Both the position numbers and the translations under genes were made by a program. From NCBI RefSeq assembly GCF_011058215.1, contig NZ_JAALFG010000003.1:62001-126000 (forward strand): a stretch of 64,000 nt of DNA, in the 5' to 3' direction. A model generated the notes under the pieces. The model saw only the letters and a list, made by a program, of their open reading frames with translations. It did no database searches and was not told the origin of the DNA. Origin of the DNA: Devosia aurantiaca. Its GTDB lineage: Bacteria; Pseudomonadota; Alphaproteobacteria; Rhizobiales; Devosiaceae. Of the stretch, positions 56,444 to 64,000 are shown piece after piece (the stretch's first letter is position 1; each line of letters opens with the position of its first letter).

Positions 56444-57469
56444 TTATCGTCCGCCCTCAAGCTTGCGATGGCGCTGGTTGATACCACCCTCGCCATAAGG
56501 ATAGTCCGCCATCTGCGGCTTGCTGACGGCGCTGAGCTCAGCCAGCTCGGCCTCGCTCAGCGTCAGCGATGCGGCACCGAGATTATCCGCCAGCTGTTCC
56601 GTCGTTCGCGCGCCCAAGATCACAGAGGTAACGGCAGGCTGCGCAGCGACCCAGGCAAGCGCCACCTGCGCCATGCTGGCGCCACGGGCTTCGGCAAGAT
56701 CCTGCACTGCGCCGATAACTTCCCATGTCGCCGCATTGCTGTTGCGCTTTTCGAAGGCTTCCATGCCGCGCTTGGGGTTTTCACCCAGCCGTGTCGCGCC
56801 GGTCGGCATCTGGTCCTGCTTGTACTTGCCGCTGAGCCAGCCGCCACCGAGTGGCGACCACGGAAGGAGACCAACAACGGCATCCAAGGCTGCGGGCACC
56901 ACCTCATGCTCGATGTCCCGCACCAGCAGATTATACTGCGGCTGCAACGTCACCGGCGGCTGGTATCCCTGCGCCTTGGCCGTCCAAACCGCCTTGGTCA
57001 GCTGCCAGCCCAAAAAGTTGGAAAAGCCGTAATAGCTGATCTTGCCGCTTGCAATCGCGTCATCGAGAAAGCGCAGCGTTTCATCGAGCGGCGTCAGCGC
57101 GTCAAAGGCGTGCATCTGGTAAAGATCGATATGCTCAACCCCGAGACGCCTCAGCGACGCATCGAGCGCTTCGCGCAGGTTCTTGCGGGAAAGGCCGACG
57201 TGGTTTGGCCCGTCGCCCATCGGGAACCGGCCCTTGGTCGTGATCACCAGGTCGCGCAGCTGCTTGCCCTTGAGCCAGCGCCCCACGATCTCTTCCGAGA
57301 TGCCGGCGCTATAAACATTGGCGGTGTCGAGGAAATTTCCGCCCGCCTCGACATATTGGTCCATCAGGCGAAACGAAGTCGCCTCGTCGGCTTCATCCCC
57401 AAACGTCATTGTGCCGAGGCAATAGGCCGAAACGACCGCCCCGCTATTGCCGAGCCTGCGATATTCCAT
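56444..57469 (-). CDS. Aldo/keto reductase, operon leader
   Basis: 341 residues. Tetrad Asp48, Tyr53 (LDTANVYS), Lys79 (TTKGRF) and His120 (YQMHAFD). The C-terminal NADPH site reads VILGARTTEQLADNLGA. A strong AGGAGGAG ribosome site precedes ATG 57469. It heads the three-gene redox operon and faces the divergent flippase gene. Confidence 0.94.
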   Translation of the reverse strand: MEYRRLGNSGAVVSAYCLGTMTFGDEADEATSFRLMDQYVEAGGNFLDTANVYSAGISEEIVGRWLKGKQLRDLVITTKGRFPMGDGPNHVGLSRKNLREALDASLRRLGVEHIDLYQMHAFDALTPLDETLRFLDDAIASGKISYYGFSNFLGWQLTKAVWTAKAQGYQPPVTLQPQYNLLVRDIEHEVVPAALDAVVGLLPWSPLGGGWLSGKYKQDQMPTGATRLGENPKRGMEAFEKRNSNAATWEVIGAVQDLAEARGASMAQVALAWVAAQPAVTSVILGARTTEQLADNLGAASLTLSEAELAELSAVSKPQMADYPYGEGGINQRHRKLEGGR

Positions 57470-57669
57470 GGAAAACTCCTCCTGACCAACCGCAAACGTT
57501 TCCGAACTCGTCCCGGTTACACGCTCCCGGAAGATTTCTCATCCTCTAGTGGAGCTTGTTCAGCGAATGCAAAGAGCTCTCTAACCATATTCTTATTCAG
57601 CGATAGTGCTTTGCCCTCCCGTCTCTAAGGTGCAAGCACGAGAACGACCTTTCGTCGCACGGAAGCACC
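57470..57669. promoter_or_regulatory. Divergent intergenic region, reductase operon / flippase
   Basis: 200 bases between leftward and rightward genes, expected to hold both promoters. No clear -35/-10 pair, operator or small ORF was identified. Confidence 0.35.
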
Positions 57670-59040
57670 TTGAGCCTGTCGAGCGTCCAAAGCCCGGACA
57701 AGGGAGCCACCCGGCGCATTTTGGGCGGCTTGCAAAAGCTCGCCAATCCATCCTTCCACGTCATGGCAATCCGGATCGGCGGCGCGGGTCTCGCACTCGC
57801 CGCCCAGGTTTTGGCCTCGCGCATCATGGGCGCCGAAGAGTTCGGACGCTATGCGCTCGTCCTCGTCTACCTGCTGCTATTCGGCCATTTCGCCACCTTT
57901 GGCACCGCACAACTGCTCTGCCGCCTGCTTGCCGAATATCTCGAACGCGGCGAGAGGGGCAGGGCGCTCGGGCTGCTCAATTCTCCGTCACCGCCACGCT
58001 TGGCGTTTTTTCCTGATTGTTGTCGTCATCGGTTTCGGCCTCGTCCAGGGCCCATTACCACTGCTCGAGCCCCAATACGCCTCGCTCGCCACTCTCGCAT
58101 TGGCCGCCATACCGCTCCTTGCCCTCCAGGACTTTCTCGAAGCCATCGGCCGCGGCATCGATCGTCCAACGCTGGGCATCGGTCCCGTTTACCTTCTCCG
58201 CCACATCGTCATCATCGGCGGCCTTGCCACCCTGCTGACCCTAGGCTTCGCGGTCGACGCTACTACGGTCATAACACTCACCATTGCCGGCCTGCTCGCC
58301 ACCATTGCCATCCAGTTCGCGCTGCTCTGGCCACACCTCAGCCTGCTTATCCGAGATGCAAAGCCCCAGTTTTCGACCCGGGCCTGGATCAAGACCGCGC
58401 TGCCCATCGCCAGCGTCGATGTTGCCGAGGTCCTCTTCGCCAATGCCGATATCCTGATCCTCGGCTTCTTCGTGCCGCCCGAAACGGTCGCGCTCTACTT
58501 CGCTGCCTCACGCCTGACACAAATCCTCGCCTATGTGCCTTATGGCGTCACTGCGGTTACTGCACAGAAATATGCGCAGCTCTCCGCCGCCAATAAGCGC
58601 GCCGAGCTGCAGGCGTTGATCCGCCGCTCCACGAGGCTCGCAACCTCCGTTGCCTTTGCCGGCGCCGTCCTCTTGTCCATCTTCGGCGGCGTGCTGCTGT
58701 CCTTCTTCGGTCCCGAGTTCACCAGCGCCCACAGCTTCATCCCGGTGCTTTGCCTGGGCATCGTTATCGCCTGCGCCCTGGGGCCGGGTGAGGATGTGTT
58801 GACCATGCTGGGTGAGGAAAGGGCATGTTCAATTGCTTTCCTTCTGGCGCTGCTCATTAATCTGGCCGTAGCGCTCTGCCTTGTACCCTTGCTGGGTCCG
58901 ATCGGGGCAGCCCTGGGCGCGGTCACGGGCCTCACGGTCAGGGGCGTGCTGATGGCCTGGTTCGCACGAAAGCGGCTCGGTCTCGTCCTGCCGGTATTTG
59001 CCGGCGGCAAGAATGTGAGCAGGGGGAGCTGCACGCATGA
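57670..59040 (+). CDS. Polysaccharide flippase (Wzx/MVF-type), three frame breaks
   Basis: About 457 residues after repair. TTG 57670 has GGAAG upstream. Repeated hydrophobic helices of a 12-14-helix MOP-superfamily transporter are visible (IRIGGAGLALAAQVLASRIM, ALVLVYLLLFGHF, then FLIVVVIGFGLVQ and later LLALLINLAVALCLVPLLGP). Such proteins flip lipid-linked oligosaccharide across the inner membrane. Breaks: one base missing near 57980, one in the T6 at 58006-58011, and one in the G5 at 59022-59026. With the last repaired, the stop TGA at 59038-59040 overlaps the next start (ATGA). The neighbour is a BioF2-type acyltransferase, so this is a surface-polysaccharide pair. Confidence 0.82.
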
Positions 59041-60284
59041 AAACCAGTTCTGCAAACGACCTCATCGTCGAAATTCTCGACGACAAAGCCCTGAGCCAGC
59101 TCGATGCCGGGCAATGGGATGCGCTGGCCGCCAACGCGCTGGACAGCAACCCCTTCTATGCCCGCGCCTATGTGATGGCAGGCATCGAAACCGTGGATCG
59201 TGGCTCCGGCCTCCGTGCCATAGCCATCTGGAGCGCCGACCGCGAGCGTCTGCTCGGCCTCTTCCCATACCGCAACAAGACCCTGCCGCTGCCCAGCGCC
59301 GTCGCCGCCACCAACCTTTATCAGGTCTGCGGCCAGCCCCTGATTTACCGCGAGGAAGCCGACGCCGTAATCGCAGCATGGCTCGGCGCCACAAGGACCG
59401 GCCGGGCACCCAAGCGCTGGAGCTTTCCGCACCTCGATCTCACGAGCCACTTCGCCCGCCGGCTGGCCGTGCTCCAATCGGACACGTCCGTCCGCTGCCT
59501 GCCGCTGCCGCAATATCATCGCGCCCGCCTGGCGCGTCTCTCGCGCAGCTTCAAGGAGCATCTGGGCTCTGCCGTTGCCAAGAGCCGCGTCAAGGACATC
59601 GAACGTAACCTGCGCCGCCTGCGCGACCTCGGCGATCTTCAGTTCGAGCGCGCGACAAATCCCGCTCTCGTCACCAAGCGCATCGAACAATTTCTCGCCG
59701 TCGAGCATAGCGGCTGGAAGGGCAAGGCCGGCACCTCCTTCCTTTCCGACCCGCAGCACGCCCGCTTTGCGCGCAAGGCCTTCTGCCCCCATCTGGGCCA
59801 CACCTCGGTCGATAGCCTCCTGCTCGACGGCACCCCCATCGCTCTCAGCGTTAACATTCGCGCGGGCGCAACGCTCTTCACGCCCAAATGCGCCTATGAC
59901 GAAGCCTATCGCAAATACGGCCCGGGCCTGGCGCTCGAACACCTTGTCGTCGAAGCCTTCTACGCCGACGAAGACTGCACCGAAATGGATTCGGCGACGA
60001 CCACGGACGGCCACGTCATTCAGGGTTTCTGGAACAGCGACGCCCCCATGGGCACGCTCGTGGTGGGCCCGCCGAACTGGGGCACCGACCTCATTGCCAA
60101 GGCGCATATGGCCAACCGCCTGACCCGCCAGCGTTTGAAGACCCTCAATACCGGCGCCGCCAGCCAAGTCCTTGGCCTCGCCCGCTCCTGGCACAAGCGG
60201 GCGCAGCGCTTTGCCGGCGACATGCTGATGGGCGGCGTCTGTTTCATCCACACGCTGGAAAACGCTCTCCCGCACCTCATCTGA
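59037..60284 (+). CDS. GNAT-fold acyltransferase (BioF2-like/CelD family)
   Basis: 415 residues. The C-terminal half (from about residue 175, SFKEHLGSAVAKSRVKDIER) contains the Acetyltransf_6/BioF2-like GNAT fold with ALSVNIRAGATLFTPKCAYDE and YGPGLALEHLVVE. The N-terminal half is the paired, diverged GNAT subdomain. Such enzymes acylate sugar or amino groups in exopolysaccharide or cellulose synthesis in Hyphomicrobiales. The start overlaps the flippase stop, giving an ATGA-coupled pair. Confidence 0.85.
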   Translation: MKTSSANDLIVEILDDKALSQLDAGQWDALAANALDSNPFYARAYVMAGIETVDRGSGLRAIAIWSADRERLLGLFPYRNKTLPLPSAVAATNLYQVCGQPLIYREEADAVIAAWLGATRTGRAPKRWSFPHLDLTSHFARRLAVLQSDTSVRCLPLPQYHRARLARLSRSFKEHLGSAVAKSRVKDIERNLRRLRDLGDLQFERATNPALVTKRIEQFLAVEHSGWKGKAGTSFLSDPQHARFARKAFCPHLGHTSVDSLLLDGTPIALSVNIRAGATLFTPKCAYDEAYRKYGPGLALEHLVVEAFYADEDCTEMDSATTTDGHVIQGFWNSDAPMGTLVVGPPNWGTDLIAKAHMANRLTRQRLKTLNTGAASQVLGLARSWHKRAQRFAGDMLMGGVCFIHTLENALPHLI

Positions 60285-60315
60285 CCTTATGAAATCCTTA
60301 TGCGCCGGGTCGGCC

Positions 60316-60341
60316 TTCCATATGGAAAGCTGATGCGCATC
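60316..60341 (+). promoter_or_regulatory. Two palindromes upstream of the kdp operon
   Basis: TTCCATATGGAA (60316-60327) and GATGCGCATC (60332-60341) are perfect palindromes within the 94 bases before the first kdp-associated start. They could be a regulator-binding region. The usual regulator KdpE is not encoded in the window. Chance palindromes are possible. Confidence 0.35.
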
Positions 60342-60378
60342 GGGAGCATCTGATCGGCCTCAACTCCAAGAGGCTCCA

Positions 60379-60462
60379 ATGCTCGACCTTGCCTTTATCG
60401 CCCTCGGCGCCGGCACCCTGATCGCCCTCGCGATCTATGCCGCAGCGCTTGATCGGCTCTGA
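60379..60462 (+). CDS. 27-residue membrane peptide upstream of kdpF
   Basis: ATG 60379, sequence beginning MLDLAFIALGAGTLIALAIY and ending AALDRL. It is one hydrophobic helix with a short charged end. It lies 8 bases before kdpF. It is too short for automatic gene calls. Similar mini-ORFs precede kdpF in related genomes from memory. Probably a small membrane subunit or stabiliser of the Kdp complex (inference). Confidence 0.65.
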   Translation: MLDLAFIALGAGTLIALAIYAAALDRL

Positions 60463-60470
60463 GCACCGCC

Positions 60471-60551
60471 ATGCTCATCATCTCCTTCCTCATCGCCGTG
60501 GCCTTGGCCGTCTACCTCGTGGTGACGCTGCTGGCGCCCGAACGCTTCTGA
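60471..60551 (+). CDS. kdpF: KdpF, small subunit of the K+-transporting ATPase
   Basis: 26 residues (MLIISFLIAVALAVYLVVTL, ending APERF). The single helix and the final (R/P)-P-E-R-F-type end are diagnostic of KdpF. It stabilises the KdpFABC complex in the inner membrane. It lies 12 bases before kdpA. Confidence 0.9.
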   Translation: MLIISFLIAVALAVYLVVTLLAPERF

Positions 60552-60563
60552 TCCGGAGCCATC

Positions 60564-62273
60564 ATGTCCCTTATCGGCTGGCTGCAGATCGGCTTCGTGC
60601 TGGTCGCAGTCCTTGTGCTGGTCAGGCCGCTCGGCCTCTATATGGCCCGCGTCTTTTCCGGCGAACGCACCTTCCTCTCGCCCGTGCTCGCCCCAGTCGA
60701 GCGCGGCTTTTACGCCTTGGCCGGCGTCAAGCCGGAGCGCGAGCAATCCTGGCTCGGCTATGCCCTTGGCGTTCTCGCCTTCAGCACCGCCGGTTTTTTC
60801 GGCCTTTATGTCTTGCTGCGCGTGCAGAACTATCTGCCGCTCAACCCGCAGGGCTTCGCCGGCCTTGCGCCGGATCTCGCCTTCAACACCGCCGTGAGCT
60901 TCGTCACCAACACCAATTGGCAAAGTTATGGCGGTGAAACCACCATGAGCCATCTCAGCCAGATGCTGGGTCTTACGGTCCAGAACTTCGTCTCCGCCGC
61001 CACCGGCATCGGCGTCGCCATGGCGCTGACCCGCGCCTTCATGCGCTCTGGCGTCAGTGAGCTGGGCAATTTCTGGGTCGATCTCACCCGCGCCACGCTC
61101 TATGTGCTGCTGCCTCTCGCCATCGTGGTCGCACTGGCATTCGTGACCATGGGCGTGCCGCAGTCGCTCGACGCCAGCTTTGTCGCGACGACGCTTGAAG
61201 GTGCGCAGCAGACCATCGCCACTGGGCCCGTTGCCTCCCAAGAGGCCATCAAGCAGCTGGGCACCAATGGCGGCGGCTTCTTTAACACCAATGCCGCCCA
61301 TCCGTTCGAGAACCCCACCGCCTTCTCGAACTATCTCCAGATCATTGCCATGCTCACCGTCTCCTCGGCTCTGGTCTACGCCTTCGGCCAGATGGTCGGC
61401 TCGCGCCGCCAGGGCTGTGCGCTGCTCTCCGTCACCGTCATCATGCTGGTCGTCAGCACCGGCGCCATCTACTGGGCCGAAAGCTTCGGCAATCCTCTGC
61501 TGACTGCCGTCGGCGTCGACCCGATGCTGGGCAATATGGAAGGCAAGGAAGTTCGCTTCGGCCAGGCCATGTCGGCCCTCTACGCCGCCGTCACCACTGG
61601 CCTCTCCAATGGCGGCGTCAACGCCATGCATGGCTCGCTGACCCCGCTCGGCGGCCTTGTGCCGCTGTTCCTGATGCAGCTCGGCGAAGTCCTGCCCGGT
61701 GGCGTCGGCTCGGGCCTCTACGGTCTTCTCGTCTTTGCTATCCTTGCTGTTTTCGTCGCCGGTCTCATGGTCGGCCGCACGCCCGAATTTTTGGGCAAGA
61801 AGATCGAAGCGCGCGAGATGAAGCTCGCTATGCTGGCCGTCCTCATCTTGCCGCTAACCATCCTCGGCTTCACTGCGGTCTCTGCCGTGGCCGAATGGGG
61901 CACGAATTCGATCCTCACGCCCGGCCCACATGGGCTCAGCGAAATCCTCTACGCCTACACATCTGCTGCCGCCAACAATGGCTCGGCCTTTGGCGGCCTT
62001 ACTGCCAACACGCCCTGGTACAACACGACCCTGGGCATCGCCATGCTTCTGGGCCGCTTCGCTTACCTCGTGCCTGTGCTCGCCATCGCCGGTGCCATCG
62101 CCAAAAAACCGCGCGCTGCGGTCTCTTCTGGCACCTTCCCGACCGATCGTCCGCTCTTTGTGGGCCTCCTCATCGGCATCATCCTTATCCTGGGCGGGCT
62201 GCAATTCTTCCCAGCCCTGGCTCTCGGGCCCATCGTCGAGCACTTCGTCATGCTCGCCGGCCAGAGCTTTTAG
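60564..62273 (+). CDS. kdpA: K+-transporting ATPase subunit A
   Basis: 569 residues, normal length, preceded by CGGAG. The four K+-selectivity-filter segments are visible: [45 protein letters not shown] and [19 protein letters not shown]. KdpA is the channel-like subunit that takes up potassium at very low external concentration, working with the P-type ATPase KdpB. Confidence 0.97.
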   Translation: MSLIGWLQIGFVLVAVLVLVRPLGLYMARVFSGERTFLSPVLAPVERGFYALAGVKPEREQSWLGYALGVLAFSTAGFFGLYVLLRVQNYLPLNPQGFAGLAPDLAFNTAVSFVTNTNWQSYGGETTMSHLSQMLGLTVQNFVSAATGIGVAMALTRAFMRSGVSELGNFWVDLTRATLYVLLPLAIVVALAFVTMGVPQSLDASFVATTLEGAQQTIATGPVASQEAIKQLGTNGGGFFNTNAAHPFENPTAFSNYLQIIAMLTVSSALVYAFGQMVGSRRQGCALLSVTVIMLVVSTGAIYWAESFGNPLLTAVGVDPMLGNMEGKEVRFGQAMSALYAAVTTGLSNGGVNAMHGSLTPLGGLVPLFLMQLGEVLPGGVGSGLYGLLVFAILAVFVAGLMVGRTPEFLGKKIEAREMKLAMLAVLILPLTILGFTAVSAVAEWGTNSILTPGPHGLSEILYAYTSAAANNGSAFGGLTANTPWYNTTLGIAMLLGRFAYLVPVLAIAGAIAKKPRAAVSSGTFPTDRPLFVGLLIGIILILGGLQFFPALALGPIVEHFVMLAGQSF

Positions 62274-62282
62274 GAACATTCC

Positions 62283-64000
62283 ATGTCCACCAAATCCATC
62301 TCCATGCTCGACCCGGCCATCCTCGTGCCGGCCCTCGGCGACGCCTTGCGCAAGCTCGACCCGCGCCAGCTCATCCGCAACCCGGTGATCTTCGTCACCG
62401 AAATCGTGGCCGTCCTCGTCACTGTGCTCTTTGTCCAAGAAGTGCTTGGGGCATCCGGAGTGCCTGGCTTTTCCGGTCAGATCGCCCTCTGGCTGTGGCT
62501 TACCGTCTTGTTTGCCTGCTTTTCCGAAGCCGTTGCCGAAGGCCGCGGCAAGGCTCAGGCGGAGAGTTTGAAGCGCAGCAAGTCCGACCTCGTCGCCAAA
62601 AAGCTGCTCTTCCCCAACCAGCGCGACAATTACGCCTGCGAAATTATCCCCGCCACCAGCCTCAAGGTCGGCGACATCGTCCTTGTCGAGGTCAACGACC
62701 TCATGCCCGGCGACGGCGAAGTCATCGAAGGCATTGCTTCCGTTAATGAAAGTGCCATCACCGGAGAATCCGCACCCGTGATCCGCGAAGCCGGCGGCGA
62801 CCGTTCGGCCGTCACCGGCGGCACCCAGGTCATCTCCGACTGGCTCAAGGTGCGCATCACCACAAAACCCGGCGAAACATTCGTCGACCGCATGATCGCC
62901 CTGATCGAAGGCGCCAAGCGGCAGAAGACGCCCAACGAGGTCGCCCTCTCGATCCTTCTAAGCGGATTGACGCTGGTCTTCCTGATCGCCGTTGTGACGC
63001 TCTATGGCCTGCCGCCTATTCCGGCACCGACCTGTCCGTCTCCGTGCTCGCGGCGCTCCTCGTGACGCTGATCCCCACCACCATTGGCGGGCTGCTCTCG
63101 GCCATCGGCATTGCCGGCATGGACCGGCTGATCCGCTTCAACGTCATCGCCACCTCCGGCCGGGCGGTGGAAGCCGCCGGCGACGTGGATACACTCCTCC
63201 TCGACAAAACCGGCACCATCACCTTCGGCAACCGCATGGCCTCCGAATTCCTGCCCGTCGCCGGTGTCGGCGAAAAGGAACTTGCCGAAGCCGTTCTGCT
63301 CGCCAGCCTCGCCGATGAAACCGCCGAAGGCCGGTCGATCGTGGCGCTTGCGAAGTCCGATTTCGGCCTTGGCGAGCCGCGCATTGTCGGAAACGGCACG
63401 ACGACCATCGCCTTCTCCGCCCAGATCCGCATATCTGGCATCGACATCGAAAGCCGCCGCATCCGCAAGGGCGCTGTCGACGCCGTGCTCCGCTTTGTCG
63501 GTCTTGATCGCACCACGGCGCCTGACGACTTCACCAAGGCCGTCGAGACCATCGCCCGTTCCGGCGGTACGCCGCTGGCTGTTGCAGAAGCCGATCGCGT
63601 GCTCGGCGTTGTGCATCTCAAGGATGTGGTAAAACCCGGCATCAAGGAACGCTTCGCCGCCCTCCGCGCCATGGGCATCCGCACCGTCATGGTCACCGGC
63701 GACAACCCTGTGACCGCCGCTGCCATCGCCTCCGAAGCCGGCGTCGACGATTTTCTTGCCGAAGCCACGCCCGAGCAGAAGCTCGACTATATCCGCAAGG
63801 AACAGGTCGGCGGCCGCCTGATCGCCATGTGCGGCGACGGCACCAATGACGCGCCGGCCCTGGCCCAGGCCGATGTCGGCGTCGCCATGCAGTCCGGTAC
63901 CCAGGCGGCGCGCGAGGCTGGCAACATGGTCGACCTCGACAGCAGTCCTACCAAGCTCATCGAGATCGTCGAGATCGGTAAGCAGATCCTGATGACGCGC
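62283..64000 (+). CDS. kdpB: K+-transporting ATPase subunit B (partial, one frameshift)
   Basis: Runs off the right edge. P-type ATPase motifs: TGES in the actuator domain ([18 protein letters not shown]), phosphorylation motif [10 protein letters not shown] near 63205, [10 protein letters not shown] near 63835. One base is missing at 63010-63011. Adding a G gives [20 protein letters not shown] and continues in frame to the edge. It couples ATP hydrolysis to K+ uptake through KdpA. kdpC and the kdpDE regulators would be expected beyond the window. Confidence 0.95.

Noticed and set aside
58006..59040. Flippase as a pseudogene
   Set aside because: The coding sense is intact between breaks and all breaks look like missing homopolymer bases, as elsewhere in the window.

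Overview
The window looks like a chromosomal segment of a GC-rich alphaproteobacterium, probably Hyphomicrobiales and possibly Devosia-like. The reasons are an Omp25/31-type double barrel, an AraC_N-type regulator, a BioF2-type acyltransferase, a YkuD lipoprotein and the general gene style. No rRNA, tRNA, insertion sequence, prophage or CRISPR array was recognised.

Region A (1-44,016) is the unusual part. Leftward from about 5.5 kb run a two-domain outer-membrane barrel, a small DUF3467 protein, a GAF-GAF-HlyD membrane-fusion protein, and a PqqD-like/site-2-protease/HlyD protein cut by the window edge. Rightward, back to back with these, runs a tightly packed operon of relatively low GC: O-methyltransferase-type enzyme, P-loop kinase-like protein, two orphan proteins and a radical SAM enzyme. 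It ends at a terminator-like hairpin. A SapC-family gene follows. Then comes one enormous gene (10,805-44,016, about 11,070 residues after frameshift repair) for a LEPR-XLL surface/adhesin-type protein. This protein has a basic N-terminus with the LEPRLLL motif, five approximately 430-520 residue superrepeats each with a Trp/Tyr-rich module, a second set of approximately 275-residue superrepeats, filamentous-haemagglutinin-like beta-helical stretches, Calx-beta-like domains, and a long RTX-type calcium-binding tail that includes approximately 57-residue repeats. My reading is that Region A is one locus for making, modifying, exporting and anchoring this giant protein. No ABC transporter or TolC is visible in the window.

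Region B (44.4-57.5 kb) is ordinary chromosome: a family 25 glycosyltransferase, glycogen debranching enzyme GlgX with a good terminator, an AraC regulator divergent from an aldo/keto reductase, an Mfd-type helicase, two single-domain response regulators, a Tat-lipoprotein YkuD-family protein lacking the usual catalytic His, and a three-gene oxidoreductase operon. Region C (57.6-64 kb) has a polysaccharide flippase overlapping a BioF2-type acyltransferase, then a kdp operon: a 27-residue peptide, kdpF, kdpA and kdpB, the last running off the edge.

Fifteen genes or gene segments are interrupted by apparent one- or two-base indels. Most are missing bases inside homopolymers, and they hit housekeeping kdpB as well as the giant gene. 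I read these as base-call errors in the assembly rather than pseudogenes, and I annotate repaired genes while stating each break.
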